Counted from the stretch's first letter, positions 1 to 8,145 are shown. The stretch is DNA of 11,710 nt from Gymnopilus junonius (GCA_015501075.1 JADNYJ010000839.1:1-11710), one strand, 5' to 3'. The notes: generated from the sequence alone by a model not told the origin. Numbers and translations: made by a program.

Positions 1-681
1 AGTTCTTTCCCGCATTAGGGTAATGATATAATTATGCTGTTGCCGAACATTTCGAACAAGATTGATGAGATTAGCTTTCGCGATTGGGAGGTAGCCTGTT
101 GTCGAGAAATGCTACGGTTGCTCTATGGTCTGTTCTGTGTGCAACTTCTGAAATCAAAATTTGCTGCGTATCTGTTAATGAAATTTCACTCAGTTTTGTG
201 ATCCATTTGTCTCTGTGAAGCTATGGTAGAGGAATCATCTCGACTATGGCAATGGACCGCAGCGGACTTCGGAAGCTGTTCTACTTCAGTTAATGCTAGA
301 GACTGTGAAGTAAGTCGTGCGCTCTCTGGATTGATTCATGGTCGTTAATCACAGTAACTTTCTTTGTTTGAGAGGAAGATTAGGCCTTACGAATTCCTTA
401 AACTTTGGCACTTTTGGACGGAAATTCTTTCTCAAAACCCAGGCGAAAGAATATTTTGGCATTTATCTGTCATTGCAAAGAACCTTTTCTGATTTCGAAG
501 ACTACATCTAACGACACCACACACCGCTGTTGGCATTTGACACCACCAAACTCATGATCAAATCAAGATCTTGTCCTTGTCAAGATAATAGGATGCAAGA
601 TACCCATCTTCAATGTATTCATCTTACAACCCGAGTCCGAGGCCCATATGGTGTCTATCCCAACACCATCGTTCTCAGAAC
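1..681. other. Left-edge region with no supported gene
   Basis: I find no long reading frame or recognisable domain here. A short frame opens with ATG at 223 and runs to a stop near 350. It contains a GTAAGT at 309 that could be a 5' splice site, but splicing to the nearest AG (352-353) gives an immediate stop. It could be the tail of a gene lying off the left edge. Otherwise this is probably upstream sequence of the secreted repeat-protein gene. Confidence 0.4.
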
Positions 682-689
682 TATAAAAG
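682..689 (+). promoter_or_regulatory. TATA box of the secreted repeat-protein gene
   Basis: TATAAAAG on the + strand, about 180 nt before the ATG at 870. With transcription starting about 30 nt downstream, the 5' leader would be roughly 150 nt. No other gene lies close enough on this strand to own it. Confidence 0.5.
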
Positions 690-869
690 CAGGAGTAAAA
701 TGTCCTTTGTTCTTCAGCCGGTCTCACCCCAACAAATCCAACAAACTACTACAAGCTTAGCGTTGTGCGCGGCTCTCCAACGAAAAAACAAATCTCGAAT
801 TAATCCCCTTACGACCTGACAAAAAATCCATTTCACTTTTGCCATTACCCTTAAACAAATTTTATCAAC

Positions 870-2141
870 ATGGTCAAGACTTCCATTTCTCTCGTTGTCG
901 CTGCTGTCGCTCTCCAGGGCCTTGCTGCACCTGTATTTGAGTAAGTCGGTGTCATTCATATTTTCCATCATTAATTAATTGCCCCTAAGGAATCGTGAGC
1001 AATCACTTGAACGACGCTTCGGGATCACTCGCGGTCGTATTGGTATGGTGGTGCCTCATGGTGGCTCCCGAGGAACTATCGGACGGCCTGCCATGTTAGC
1101 CCGTGAGGTCGACTCTGAAGAGCTCGAAACACGCGAGCCCAGAATTTCGGGTTCACAGCTTAGGTCCATCGGTCATCACGTCAAGAGTGGTGTCGAGTTG
1201 GCTGCGACGTGAGCTACATCTGTTTTGTCCTTTTCCGTATGTCGATGTTCATTTGGTATTTTTGTTGTAGCGTCGCCCCTCTCCTGCAGCGGCGCTCTAT
1301 CGAAGAGGGAGCTGAGCTCGATGCCCATGAGCCTGAGCCCAAATTCAAAATTGGGTCTGTCTTGAAGGGTGTCGGCAAGGTGGCCAGCATTTTTATTCGT
1401 GAACACGAAGGCGAAGACCTCTATGCGCGGGGCCGCCACATGGGAGGACGACCCGCAGGACCATTCTCTCCTCACGGTCCACGAGGTGGCTTCGGCACGC
1501 CAGGTGGTGTTCAGGGCCGAGAATTTGACAGCAATATTGAAATTGAAGCGCGCGAGCCCAGAATCTCTGGTAAACAATTGAGATCCTTTGGGCACCACCT
1601 CAAGAGTGGTGCTGAGTTTTCGTCTGATACGTGAGATTCGTTTTGAAATCATCCTCGATGATTATTTCACTGACAAAAAATTAATTGCAGCGTCGCTCCA
1701 CTCATGCAACTACGTTCTGTTGAAGACGAACAGCAACTACTCGAGAGACGCCGTGGTGTTTTCGTCGGCGGACACGGCGGACAATTCAATGGTGGCCCTG
1801 TGAGGCACTTCGGCGGAGGTGCTCATCCCCATCCCCGTGAGCTTGAAGACGAACCACTGCTTGAGAGACGCCGCGGTGGTTTCGGCGGCCATGGTGGACA
1901 CTTCCGTGGTGGTATGAGGCACTTCGGGGGAGGCGCTCCTCCCCAGTCTCGTGAGCTTGAAGAAGAGATTAACGCCCGCGAGTTTGATGATGCTGAACTT
2001 GAAGAGCTCGCTGCTCGTGATCCCTTTTTCCTCACCAAAATCTTGAAGGGTGCCACCAAGGTTGCCAGCAACTTCATCCGACGGGAAGATGGAGACGGCC
2101 TGATTTATTCCCGCGAGTTTGAGATCGACGAGCTCGACTAA
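870..2141 (+). CDS. Secreted modular repeat protein with dibasic sites and C-terminal IDELD (366 aa)
   Basis: Exons 870-940, 990-1208, 1271-1630 and 1691-2141; introns of 49, 62 and 60 nt, all phase 2. The product has 366 residues. Residues 1-20 form a clean signal peptide (MVKTSISLVVAAVALQGLAA), so it should be secreted. The order after that is: a dibasic site at 32-33; repeat A1 at 72-97 (REPRISGSQLRS...GHHVKSG); RR at 104-105; helix module B1 at about 122-150 (VLKGVGKVAS); A2 at 191-217 (REPRISGKQLRS...GHHLKSG); two His/Gly-rich repeats at about 233-272 and 273-308, each opening LLERRRG; helix module B2 at 329-353 (ILKGATKVASNFI); and the tail EFEIDELD. Acidic RE/LE-rich linkers join the modules. 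The ATG at 870 follows a TATA box and gives the signal peptide. I recognise no enzymatic domain. It may be a Kex2-processed precursor or a small-secreted-protein-type effector. Exon structure is well supported; function is unknown. Confidence 0.88.
1132..1298 (+). repeat. Intragenic repeat A, copy 1 (spans an intron)
   Basis: This copy encodes REPRISGSQLRS...GHHVKSG, then a 62 nt intron, then VAPLLQRRS. It matches the copy at 1551-1718 in protein, in intron position and phase, and in the bases around both splice sites (ACGTGAG at the donor, AGCGTCGC at the acceptor). The whole exon-intron-exon block was therefore duplicated as DNA. Confidence 0.85.
1344..1430 (+). repeat. Intragenic repeat B, copy 1 (amphipathic helix module)
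   Basis: Encodes FKIGSVLKGVGKVASIFIRE...LYAR. The pattern LKGxxKVASxFIRxxxGxxL is shared with the copy at 2025-2114. Spacing of I/L/V/F against K predicts a cationic amphipathic helix of about 18 residues followed by an acidic stretch. Confidence 0.75.
1551..1718 (+). repeat. Intragenic repeat A, copy 2 (spans an intron)
   Basis: Encodes REPRISGKQLRS...GHHLKSG, a 60 nt intron, then VAPLMQLRS. It is the partner of the block at 1132-1298 and almost the same length (168 against 167 nt). The intron interiors have diverged, so the duplication is not recent. Confidence 0.85.
1720..1842 (+). repeat. Tandem repeat C, copy 1 (His/Gly-rich, 123 nt)
   Basis: Encodes a unit opening with acidic residues then LLERRRG, followed by GGHGG, RHFGGGA and a closing PRELE. 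The next unit follows directly at 1843. The triple Arg is a candidate Kex2-type cleavage point ahead of a Gly/His-rich peptide. Confidence 0.8.
1843..1956 (+). repeat. Tandem repeat C, copy 2 (His/Gly-rich, 114 nt)
   Basis: Second unit, again LLERRRG, then GGHGGHF, MRHFGGGA and SRELE. It is 9 nt shorter than copy 1, so length changes kept the frame. Stretches such as GAGAGACGCCG and GAGGCACTTCGG are almost unchanged between units. Confidence 0.8.
2025..2114 (+). repeat. Intragenic repeat B, copy 2 (amphipathic helix module)
   Basis: Encodes FFLTKILKGATKVASNFIRR...LIYSR, the partner of 1344-1430. It lies immediately before the C-terminal EFEIDELD. A dibasic RR directly follows the helix in this copy only. 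Confidence 0.75.
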
Positions 2142-2652
2142 TGAACGGAATAATATGGTATAGAATATTTGGTATTAGGTAGTAATCAGCAGCGACTACG
2201 GGGGTCTCTAGTGGTGAACCTGGCGGTGCAAGTAGCACCGTTTTTATTTTTTTATTAGGGTTATATTTATGGGCAAAAAACATCAATGATTTTCAAATGC
2301 TTAAATGGGAGATATTACTACTCTGTAAGTAGTAAATTACTTTTGAGAATGACAGTGGGCTTTATCGGATCGAAGTGCACCTCGTCTAAAAATGGATATG
2401 ATTTCCATATCAGGAGATATAAGGAACATTTCTGTGAGCATTGTGCTTGCTAAGTCGTTCGCAATGATTCCCAATTTGAATTCAATACCTGTGCTTCGTC
2501 TAGACTTCGAGCAAGGTGCTGCCACGGGTAGCGAATATCTACCTCTGCTAGAACGGCCTGGAAGAATTCAGGAACGACGGCTCCAACTTGGACCGGGGTC
2601 ACCATGTCACCGACTGTCACCGATCACGAACAGAGCGGAGTTTAAAAACATT
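2142..2652. other. Intergenic: 3' UTR of the repeat protein and upstream region of the HNH gene
   Basis: No supported gene. An open frame from 2392 runs in phase into the HNH coding exon, but its upstream part has no family resemblance and contains the TATA box, so I treat it as non-coding. A small hairpin (8 bp stem, 5 nt loop) lies at 2315-2335; by size it could be chance. Confidence 0.5.
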
Positions 2653-2661
2653 TATATAAAT
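2653..2661 (+). promoter_or_regulatory. TATA box of the HNH protein gene
   Basis: TATATAAAT on the + strand, about 45 nt before the ATG at 2704, followed by a pyrimidine-rich leader. Its position argues for starting the protein at 2704 rather than at the in-frame ATG at 2392. Confidence 0.6.
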
Positions 2662-2703
2662 AGAGCAAGCCGTTTCTTTCGTCTTCTCCACCCATTTGCT
2701 TGC

Positions 2704-3958
2704 ATGGCCACCCAATCTGCTCTGCCACGCCCCAACGACTTTTCTCCTGGTGTTCTGCACGATGCGTATGGAAAATGTCTTGATCTTGAACAGAATTCTC
2801 AGCAAGGGCAGGGTGATTCGGACCATGACACTGGTCCGCTCTTGACTGCTCGTTTTCTAGGGTACCTTTTGCGAGAAATTCCAGGTGATTCTGGGCGTGA
2901 ACATCTGGCCAACGAAATTGTATTGTGTGTAACCGATGGCGATATGAGCCGGATTGCTCGTTATTATATGATTCATTTCGTTCTTGTCTGTAAGATCATT
3001 TTTTCCTTTTGGTTTATTCTGTGAAATGCGCTTCTTTTCTAGTTAAGCGCGGCATCACCCCTCCACCTCTAGAGCACCCCTCCAGACCACATTTTTACGA
3101 ACAAGGGCACTCATACCATGACATTCTCCAGAATGCTCAGTTGGACCATTATCATGCCAAGAAATACGTCTGTACCCTTTCGATTCCTTCCGCCGTTATT
3201 TACTGATTAGCTTCGTAGGCATTAGCTCGTGACCGCTACCTTTGCTGCTTCACCGGAAATTTTGACTTGGATGTATACAACAGTCCAGATTTCCTTACGT
3301 GGACCCAAGAGCCAGGCTCATGTGCCAGGGGCACAGATGCAGCGCATATAATTCCTGACATATCTGATGCAGGAATCGCTAGACGGATCGGGAATGCCGC
3401 TTCTCATAATGTATTCATCTGCTACTGCAGTTTGTCGGCCGTTTCTGATGCTAGTCTGGCAGACTAAATACGCTTCCACTGTCTGGACGGTACTTTCTCG
3501 CTTTAGCGGCGATGTGACGCTCCTCGACCATCTCGCTGGCCATAGGATCCATAGTCTCGAAAACATACTCACCATGGATTGTGGGTTCCATAAAATGTTT
3601 GATAATCTTAACGTTTGGCTTGAGCCGACGGTTTGTGTCCCTGCTTTCTCTTGGTACCCGAACATCTGATCCTCGTCGACAGGATATCCCAAATACCTAC
3701 AGACGATGTGGAAATCTTGAGGCATCGTTCTATGGCTTGCCAAGGACGGTGACTCTCGAGAGTAGTGATCCGCAATTACCTCTTCCATCCCCTGTTTATA
3801 TCAGACTACATGCCGCATGTGCTAGAGTGGCGAATTTGTCGGGTGCGATGGAGTATATTGATTCTTTTTGGAGGGACATGGAGAACGCTCGGGTCCTTGC
3901 GCACGATGGTAGCTCAATGAAATTATTGCAGGCATTGTCTGACCTGCGTCTCTTTTGA
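2704..3958 (+). CDS. HNH_2-domain endonuclease-like protein (348 aa)
   Basis: Exons 2704-2989, 3043-3167, 3219-3410, 3463-3630 and 3683-3958; introns of 53, 51, 52, 52 and the frame stays open through every junction. The product has 348 residues and the layout of HNH_2 proteins that are abundant in agaricomycetes. An N-terminal helical region with GYLLREIPGDSGRE is followed by HPSRPHF (about residues 107-113) and ALARDRYLCCFTG (138-150). Next come AAHIIP with H180, HSLENILTMDCGFH with N235 and H244, and FDNLNVWLE. The C-terminal part contains PLPSPVYIRLHAACARVANLSGA and AHDGSS. H180, N235 and H244 would be the H-N-H triad, so metal-dependent nuclease chemistry is plausible, though the biological role of this fungal family is not established to my knowledge. 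The second intron has a non-standard donor, GTCTGT, but retaining it gives an in-frame stop. No signal peptide. Confidence 0.87.
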
Positions 3959-4378
3959 ATGTCCTGCGTGGGCTGATTAGGACCATATACCGTAGTGTAG
4001 TAATTTACTTTTTTTAAGTCTGATCTAATCTAATCGGAGGCTGTGCTGCAGGAGGTGAACGGTCACGTGCTACGATGTTCAAGTTCAGAAACCGCGTCGT
4101 TCTTCTTTCTCCTCCATCCTCTCTTGTTCTCCTCGTTCAGGTCTGGTTGAACCTCAGTCGCGATACCATCCAACCTCAATACTTTTTCTGGGAGTCTAAG
4201 GTATATCGACATTGCGTGTGGCTCAGTGACTGTATCTCAACTGACATTGCATCTAGAATATAGACATTCCCGGAACTCGATAGGTTCGTTCACGTAAAAC
4301 CTTGTACAAGAGTATGCCTGATCTTTTTATCCGGACACCAAATAGCAAGTTATTTGACCGTTGAACTCTCAAATCGTC
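3959..4378. other. Intergenic region upstream of the Aurora kinase gene
   Basis: Holds the 3' UTR of the HNH gene and the kinase promoter. A 62-codon open frame from 4075 to 4263 has no recognisable features and I do not call it. No TATA box is evident, unlike the other genes here. A CACGTG lies at 4064-4069. Confidence 0.45.
4064..4069. promoter_or_regulatory. CACGTG E-box
   Basis: Palindromic CACGTG, the core recognised by bHLH factors of the Cbf1/Pho4 kind in fungi, about 310 nt before the kinase ATG. A six-base site may be chance; there is no supporting context. Confidence 0.25.
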
Positions 4379-5769
4379 ATGGCTTCCGTGAACTCTGTAA
4401 CACGACAACTGGCTGGGATGGAAATCTCCAACAAGAAGCCAATCGGGACGACCGCAGGGTCCTCAGTACGTGCCCCAGCAATGAAACAAGTGGGACAACC
4501 TCAAGTTGCGAAGCTACTCACGAAATATGCCGCTCCAAATCCTTTCACAAATGCGTCAAATAAACCAACAAACCCATCATCACTGCGAAACCCCCACCCC
4601 ACCTCCGCTCAACCATCCGCTACTTTCAAGCCTGGACACCACAAACAACCATCCTTTGATATCGGAAAATATGACGGTGGATTAGAACTTGATAATGAAA
4701 AACGAGGGGAACGAGTTTATGGAGAGGCTGCGGAGGATCTTGCTCTCGATTCAAGCGTTTCAACGTATGCTTGCTGTACCCCAATTTTTTGATAGCGCTT
4801 ATAAAACTTGTTACAGAAAATATCGTACTAGGGAGTGGTCCCTTCACGACTTCGACATGGGACGACCGCTTGGCAAAGGAAAATTCGGACGAGTGTATAT
4901 GGTTCGTACGAAAGTCGAACCAAAATACATAGTTGCTTTGAAGACCCTATACAAATCTGAAATCGTCGAATCGAAAGTAGAAAAGCAAATTCGCCGCGAG
5001 ATCGAAATCCAGCAAAACCTCCGCCATCCGAATATTCTAAGGCTATATGGCTACTTCCATGATGAGAAACGTATCTTCCTCATGCTCGAGTTTGCTGGAA
5101 AAGGAGAGCTATACAAGCAACTCTCGAAGTATCACCGTTTCTCTGAAAGGCGGAGTTCGCGGTACATCGACCAAATGGCTGATGCGCTCATCTACTTGCA
5201 CAGCAAACATGTCATTCATCGCGATATCAAACCGGAGAACTTGCTCATTGGTATCAATGGCGAACTGAAGATTGGTGACTTCGGTTGGAGCGTCCACGCG
5301 CCTGGTAACAGGCGCATGACACTCTGTGGCACATTGGACTACCTCCTCCGGAGATGGTTGAGGGCAAGGAACATAACGAGAAGGTCGACCACTGGGCTTT
5401 AGGAGTTCTGACCTATGAATTTGTCTGCGGTTTCCCTCCGTTCGAAGACAGGAATAGTACTAACAGTACGTGTTTTCTTCTCCCGCTGAACAAGTATTCA
5501 TGCCCTTTCTATGATTTCAGACACTTACCGTCGGATTGCTAAAGTCGACTTAAGGTTTGAAGACAAGGAGGTCCGTCTTTCGGAAGACGTCAAGGATTTA
5601 ATTACCAAAGTACGTTGTTACTCCTTTCTCTGAAATTCATGGCTTTTTTCATGATCTATTTTTCCAGCTCCTTCGTTATGAACCGCAGAAACGCATGCCT
5701 TTAACCGATGTACAAAAACACCCTTGGATACTGAAGTACAGACCCAAACCTACGGCGGACAATGCTTGA
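4379..5769 (+). CDS. IPL1: Aurora kinase (Ipl1/Ark1 type), frame broken by a missing base
   Basis: Exons 4379-4764, 4817-5465, 5521-5609 and 5668-5769; introns of 52, 55 and 58 nt. Allowing one missing base the gene encodes about 408 residues. Aurora kinases drive chromosome biorientation, spindle function and cytokinesis. A low-complexity N-terminus of about 135 residues precedes [20 protein letters not shown] (Gly loop), VALK (K171), RREIEIQ (E190), HRDIKPEN (D265), [10 protein letters not shown] (D283) and the activation loop RRMTLCGT with T297. Each sits exactly nine positions after its human Aurora A counterpart. After TLDYL, at 5343-5347, one base is lost and the frame shifts; [21 protein letters not shown] then continues in the next frame, and the C-lobe ends [16 protein letters not shown]. 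Read as given, translation ends at 5402. Aurora kinase is usually essential in fungi, so an assembly error is as likely as true loss. Confidence 0.92.
5343..5347 (+). other. Single-base deletion (frameshift) in the Aurora kinase exon
   Basis: The window reads CTCCTCCGG where the family sequence LPPE would need one more C in the first C-run. The frame before this point gives TLDYL and the frame after gives PEMVEG, so the break is confined to a few bases. No GT-AG pair lies close enough to bridge it as an intron. Confidence 0.85.
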
Positions 5770-5912
5770 TGGTGCTTTGGGAGAGTCACATTTACCTTAT
5801 TTATTCCCTTACCTCCTTTACGTCTTTTTCGCTCACCAACGCACCGCGTTCCTACATTCATTTTGGGCTTTGGACTTGTACTCTTATCACACATTGCATT
5901 CCGTGTACTTGA

Positions 5913-7659
5913 CTACAATAATATGACTGCAGCTGTGTAGAACAAATACCTTCGGTCAATCCACTGTGGGGGTTCGAGGAACACTTTGTCGATTGTGAAA
6001 TCCTTCGCTTGCTCTGGGGTTAATATATGTTCCAGGGAGATCCGCTGGGATGTATTTCCACCTGGACCTGTGCGAAAGACCGGCTTGACGTAATCGCAGA
6101 AGAATGAAAAGGAGAACTTACCTGTTGACTCGAATTCGGCGTAGAATGTTGTGTTCATGATTACAGGCCTTCGTATGGACGTTTGAGTACCCTTCCGGAT
6201 AAAAGGCCCATTAAAATAGATTATTACCTGGTACTGTCAAAAGGTGTCCATCCGACGGGTTCGATACTATTGTCCATGAAAGTTCGGAGGTATACTGTAG
6301 TAGCGAGATCGTTCCATGGACGTCCTTTTCAGGGTGAATAATAAATTATGATTCTATAGTCGAAGAAAGACCATATCAAAGGCATACCAAGGAAGCATTT
6401 GCCGACTGTCACTGTCGTCGCATTTGCATCCGGAGACTGACGAATGATATGGTCAGGTAGGAGGCACTGGTATTCTCACTGATATAATACTTACTCGTAT
6501 GATAGTCGAGTCAGAGATGTACGCTCCATATCGATTGCCAGGTGCATCCGTAAGGTTTGTTCCTTTCCAGGCAACAAGGCCGCCGCCGCAGGCTCGGTTG
6601 GCTAAAATAACATTCTGGAACCACCTGTTAAGAAGGATTATTTCAACAAAACGTGGCCTCGATATTCGAAAAATTAACGTACGCAGTGCCAAAACCAAAA
6701 AGATCTCAAAGGGAAAAAGTCAGCCAGTCGTAACAAGTTGTTAAAATTTCGTCGCAAGCTTACAGTCAGTTTGACCATAAATTATACTGTCAACGACGTA
6801 TGTACTTCCATTACGTCCGGTGTACCAGGTGTCTTGATAGCTTGCAAAAGAGCAGCCGTAGAAAGATGCATTCGCATAGGATATATCCGTTACAAGAGCT
6901 TGCGAGATAGAAAAATTAGCCTGACATTGAGAAAAGAAATATAATTCGTTGTTGTTTCAAATACGTTAATCACTTAGCACTTACCGCTCTGTTTTCGAAG
7001 TCGATATTATAAGCCTTAAAGTCAACGTTGCCAAAGAGAGGTTGAAGAGGTGCGCCAGTAGGTCCTGCCCCGATCAAGGATGCATTGAATGAGGGAGCGA
7101 CGAGCAGCACGGCCGACTGGGTATCGTCCATGCCTGCCTGAACGAAATGGTTGTTCCAGATTTTGACCAAGTTTTGGTTGAAGGGTACCTGCGACGCATT
7201 GGCAAATGGCCGAGTGATTGAGGTAACGTCAGACAATGGGAGTTGGCCCTGAAGTTTGAGTGTTACTTTTAGAGATAAATTTTCTTAAAAAAAGAGGAGT
7301 TGTACGAGGAGAGTTAATGGGCCTTTCCGTGTTATGTTCACTGTCTCATGGTATTGCCCTTCAGCTATGAGAATAGTAGCAGCACCCAGTTCGTGCCTAA
7401 AGAACGAGATTATCGTGATCGTGTAAGCGCGGCAAAAATAAGTTAATAACACTCACAGAGACAATACGGCGTCCTGGACGCTATGAAAGTTTGCATGCTT
7501 GTCTTGGCGGTTTTGGGAGACAAAGATGGTGCCAGCAGGACATCCAAGGAGTGGCGAAAAGCCAGCAGGCTTTTGTATTTGACAGGCAAAGAACTCGGGT
7601 GAGAGAGCGATAGCACCAGAAAGCAATGTAAGTCCAAACACCAATGAGAGAAAGACCAT
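5913..7659 (-). CDS. Secreted pectin methylesterase, family CE8 (404 aa)
   Basis: Ten exons on the - strand: 7659-7457, 7396-7306, 7248-6985, 6920-6764, 6704-6683, 6624-6495, 6436-6388, 6324-6228, 6168-6122 and 6067-5913. Introns are 54-64 nt and the CDS is 1215 nt with no break. The enzyme demethylates pectin outside the cell, releasing methanol and exposing polygalacturonate to lyases and hydrolases. Residues 1-19 are a signal peptide. The CE8 signatures are all present: EGQYHE in the GxYxE region, SQAL (Q193), YQDTWYTG (Q215, D216 as acid/base), GQTDYLFGFG (D238 as nucleophile) and LGRPW (R307). GPGGNT and EPPQWID close the fold. Several NxS/T sites suggest N-glycosylation. The fifth exon is only 22 nt and encodes YLFGFGTA. 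The terminal residues after WID are less certain. The gene converges on the kinase. Confidence 0.93.
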
Positions 7660-7723
7660 TATCGTTATTGTTCAGAGCCCTGACTCGTTCAAGAACGAAG
7701 AGAGAATTTCAAGAAGGGAGATT

Positions 7724-7731
7724 CTTTTATA
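7724..7731 (-). promoter_or_regulatory. TATA box of the pectinesterase gene
   Basis: TATAAAAG on the - strand, about 65 nt upstream of the ATG at 7659. Spacing is typical for a short fungal leader. Confidence 0.65.
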
Positions 7732-7872
7732 CATAGTACTGTCGTCCATTTATTTCGAACCCATCAACCAAGAGATCCGCTAGGTTTATAAAAGCGGCCC
7801 GCAAAGCATGCATGAGTAGTGGTTAAGAATGTGGTCGATGTCGAAGAAGATGCAGCCAGCTGACCGATTGCT

Positions 7873-7882
7873 CTAAAAATAG
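7873..7882. promoter_or_regulatory. MADS-box (Rlm1/MEF2-type) site 1
   Basis: CTAAAAATAG fits CTA(A/T)4TAG, the consensus of MEF2-like MADS factors such as yeast Rlm1. It lies about 215 nt upstream of the pectinesterase ATG. An identical copy lies 72 nt further upstream. Confidence 0.4.
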
Positions 7883-7944
7883 TCGACTAGTTGACGGCAA
7901 GAAAAATCATCTGGGCCGCTTGCCCTCGTAATTGTAGCATAGAT

Positions 7945-7954
7945 CTAAAAATAG
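7945..7954. promoter_or_regulatory. MADS-box (Rlm1/MEF2-type) site 2
   Basis: Second identical CTAAAAATAG, about 290 nt upstream of the pectinesterase ATG, in the same orientation as the first copy. The surrounding bases differ apart from a preceding T one base away, so this is not part of a longer repeat. Confidence 0.4.
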
Positions 7955-8145
7955 ACGAACAAAACAAAATTCCTTTGGATGGTCGCCGAGGGGTTAGATT
8001 CAAGAATTATAAATTGACGCGAATGTGATATTATAAGAGTATTTGACAAGCATAAAGTATAGTAGTAATTAGGCCTATTAGTTATGATAATTTTCAAGGG
8101 GGAAATATGCCGCGGGTAAACATAATTGACCAGATTTTGGAGGGT

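Larger units (their letters stand above)
7732..8145. other. Intergenic: pectinesterase upstream region and 3' UTR of the orphan gene
   Basis: No gene. It holds two identical CTAAAAATAG sites. A second TATAAAAG at 7787-7794 points to the right on the + strand, but no reading frame follows it. The stretch is AT-rich toward 8030-8110, as expected for a 3' UTR of the gene ending at 8146. Confidence 0.5.

Noticed and set aside
530..819. Two overlapping + strand frames upstream of the secreted protein
   Set aside because: They overlap each other and the TATA box at 682-689, and contain no recognisable features.
2315..2335. Hairpin with 8 bp stem and 5 nt loop after the secreted-protein gene
   Set aside because: A stem of this size is expected by chance in a window this long, and fungal Pol II genes do not need hairpin terminators.
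2392..2703. In-frame 104-codon N-terminal extension of the HNH protein
   Set aside because: It has no family resemblance, and the TATA box at 2653-2661 lies inside it, so transcription probably starts after it.
4075..4263. 62-codon + strand frame before the kinase
   Set aside because: No motif, no promoter and no continuation by a convincing splice; it lies in the kinase upstream region.
7787..7794. TATAAAAG on the + strand
   Set aside because: No reading frame or RNA gene follows it before the convergent gene ending at 8146.
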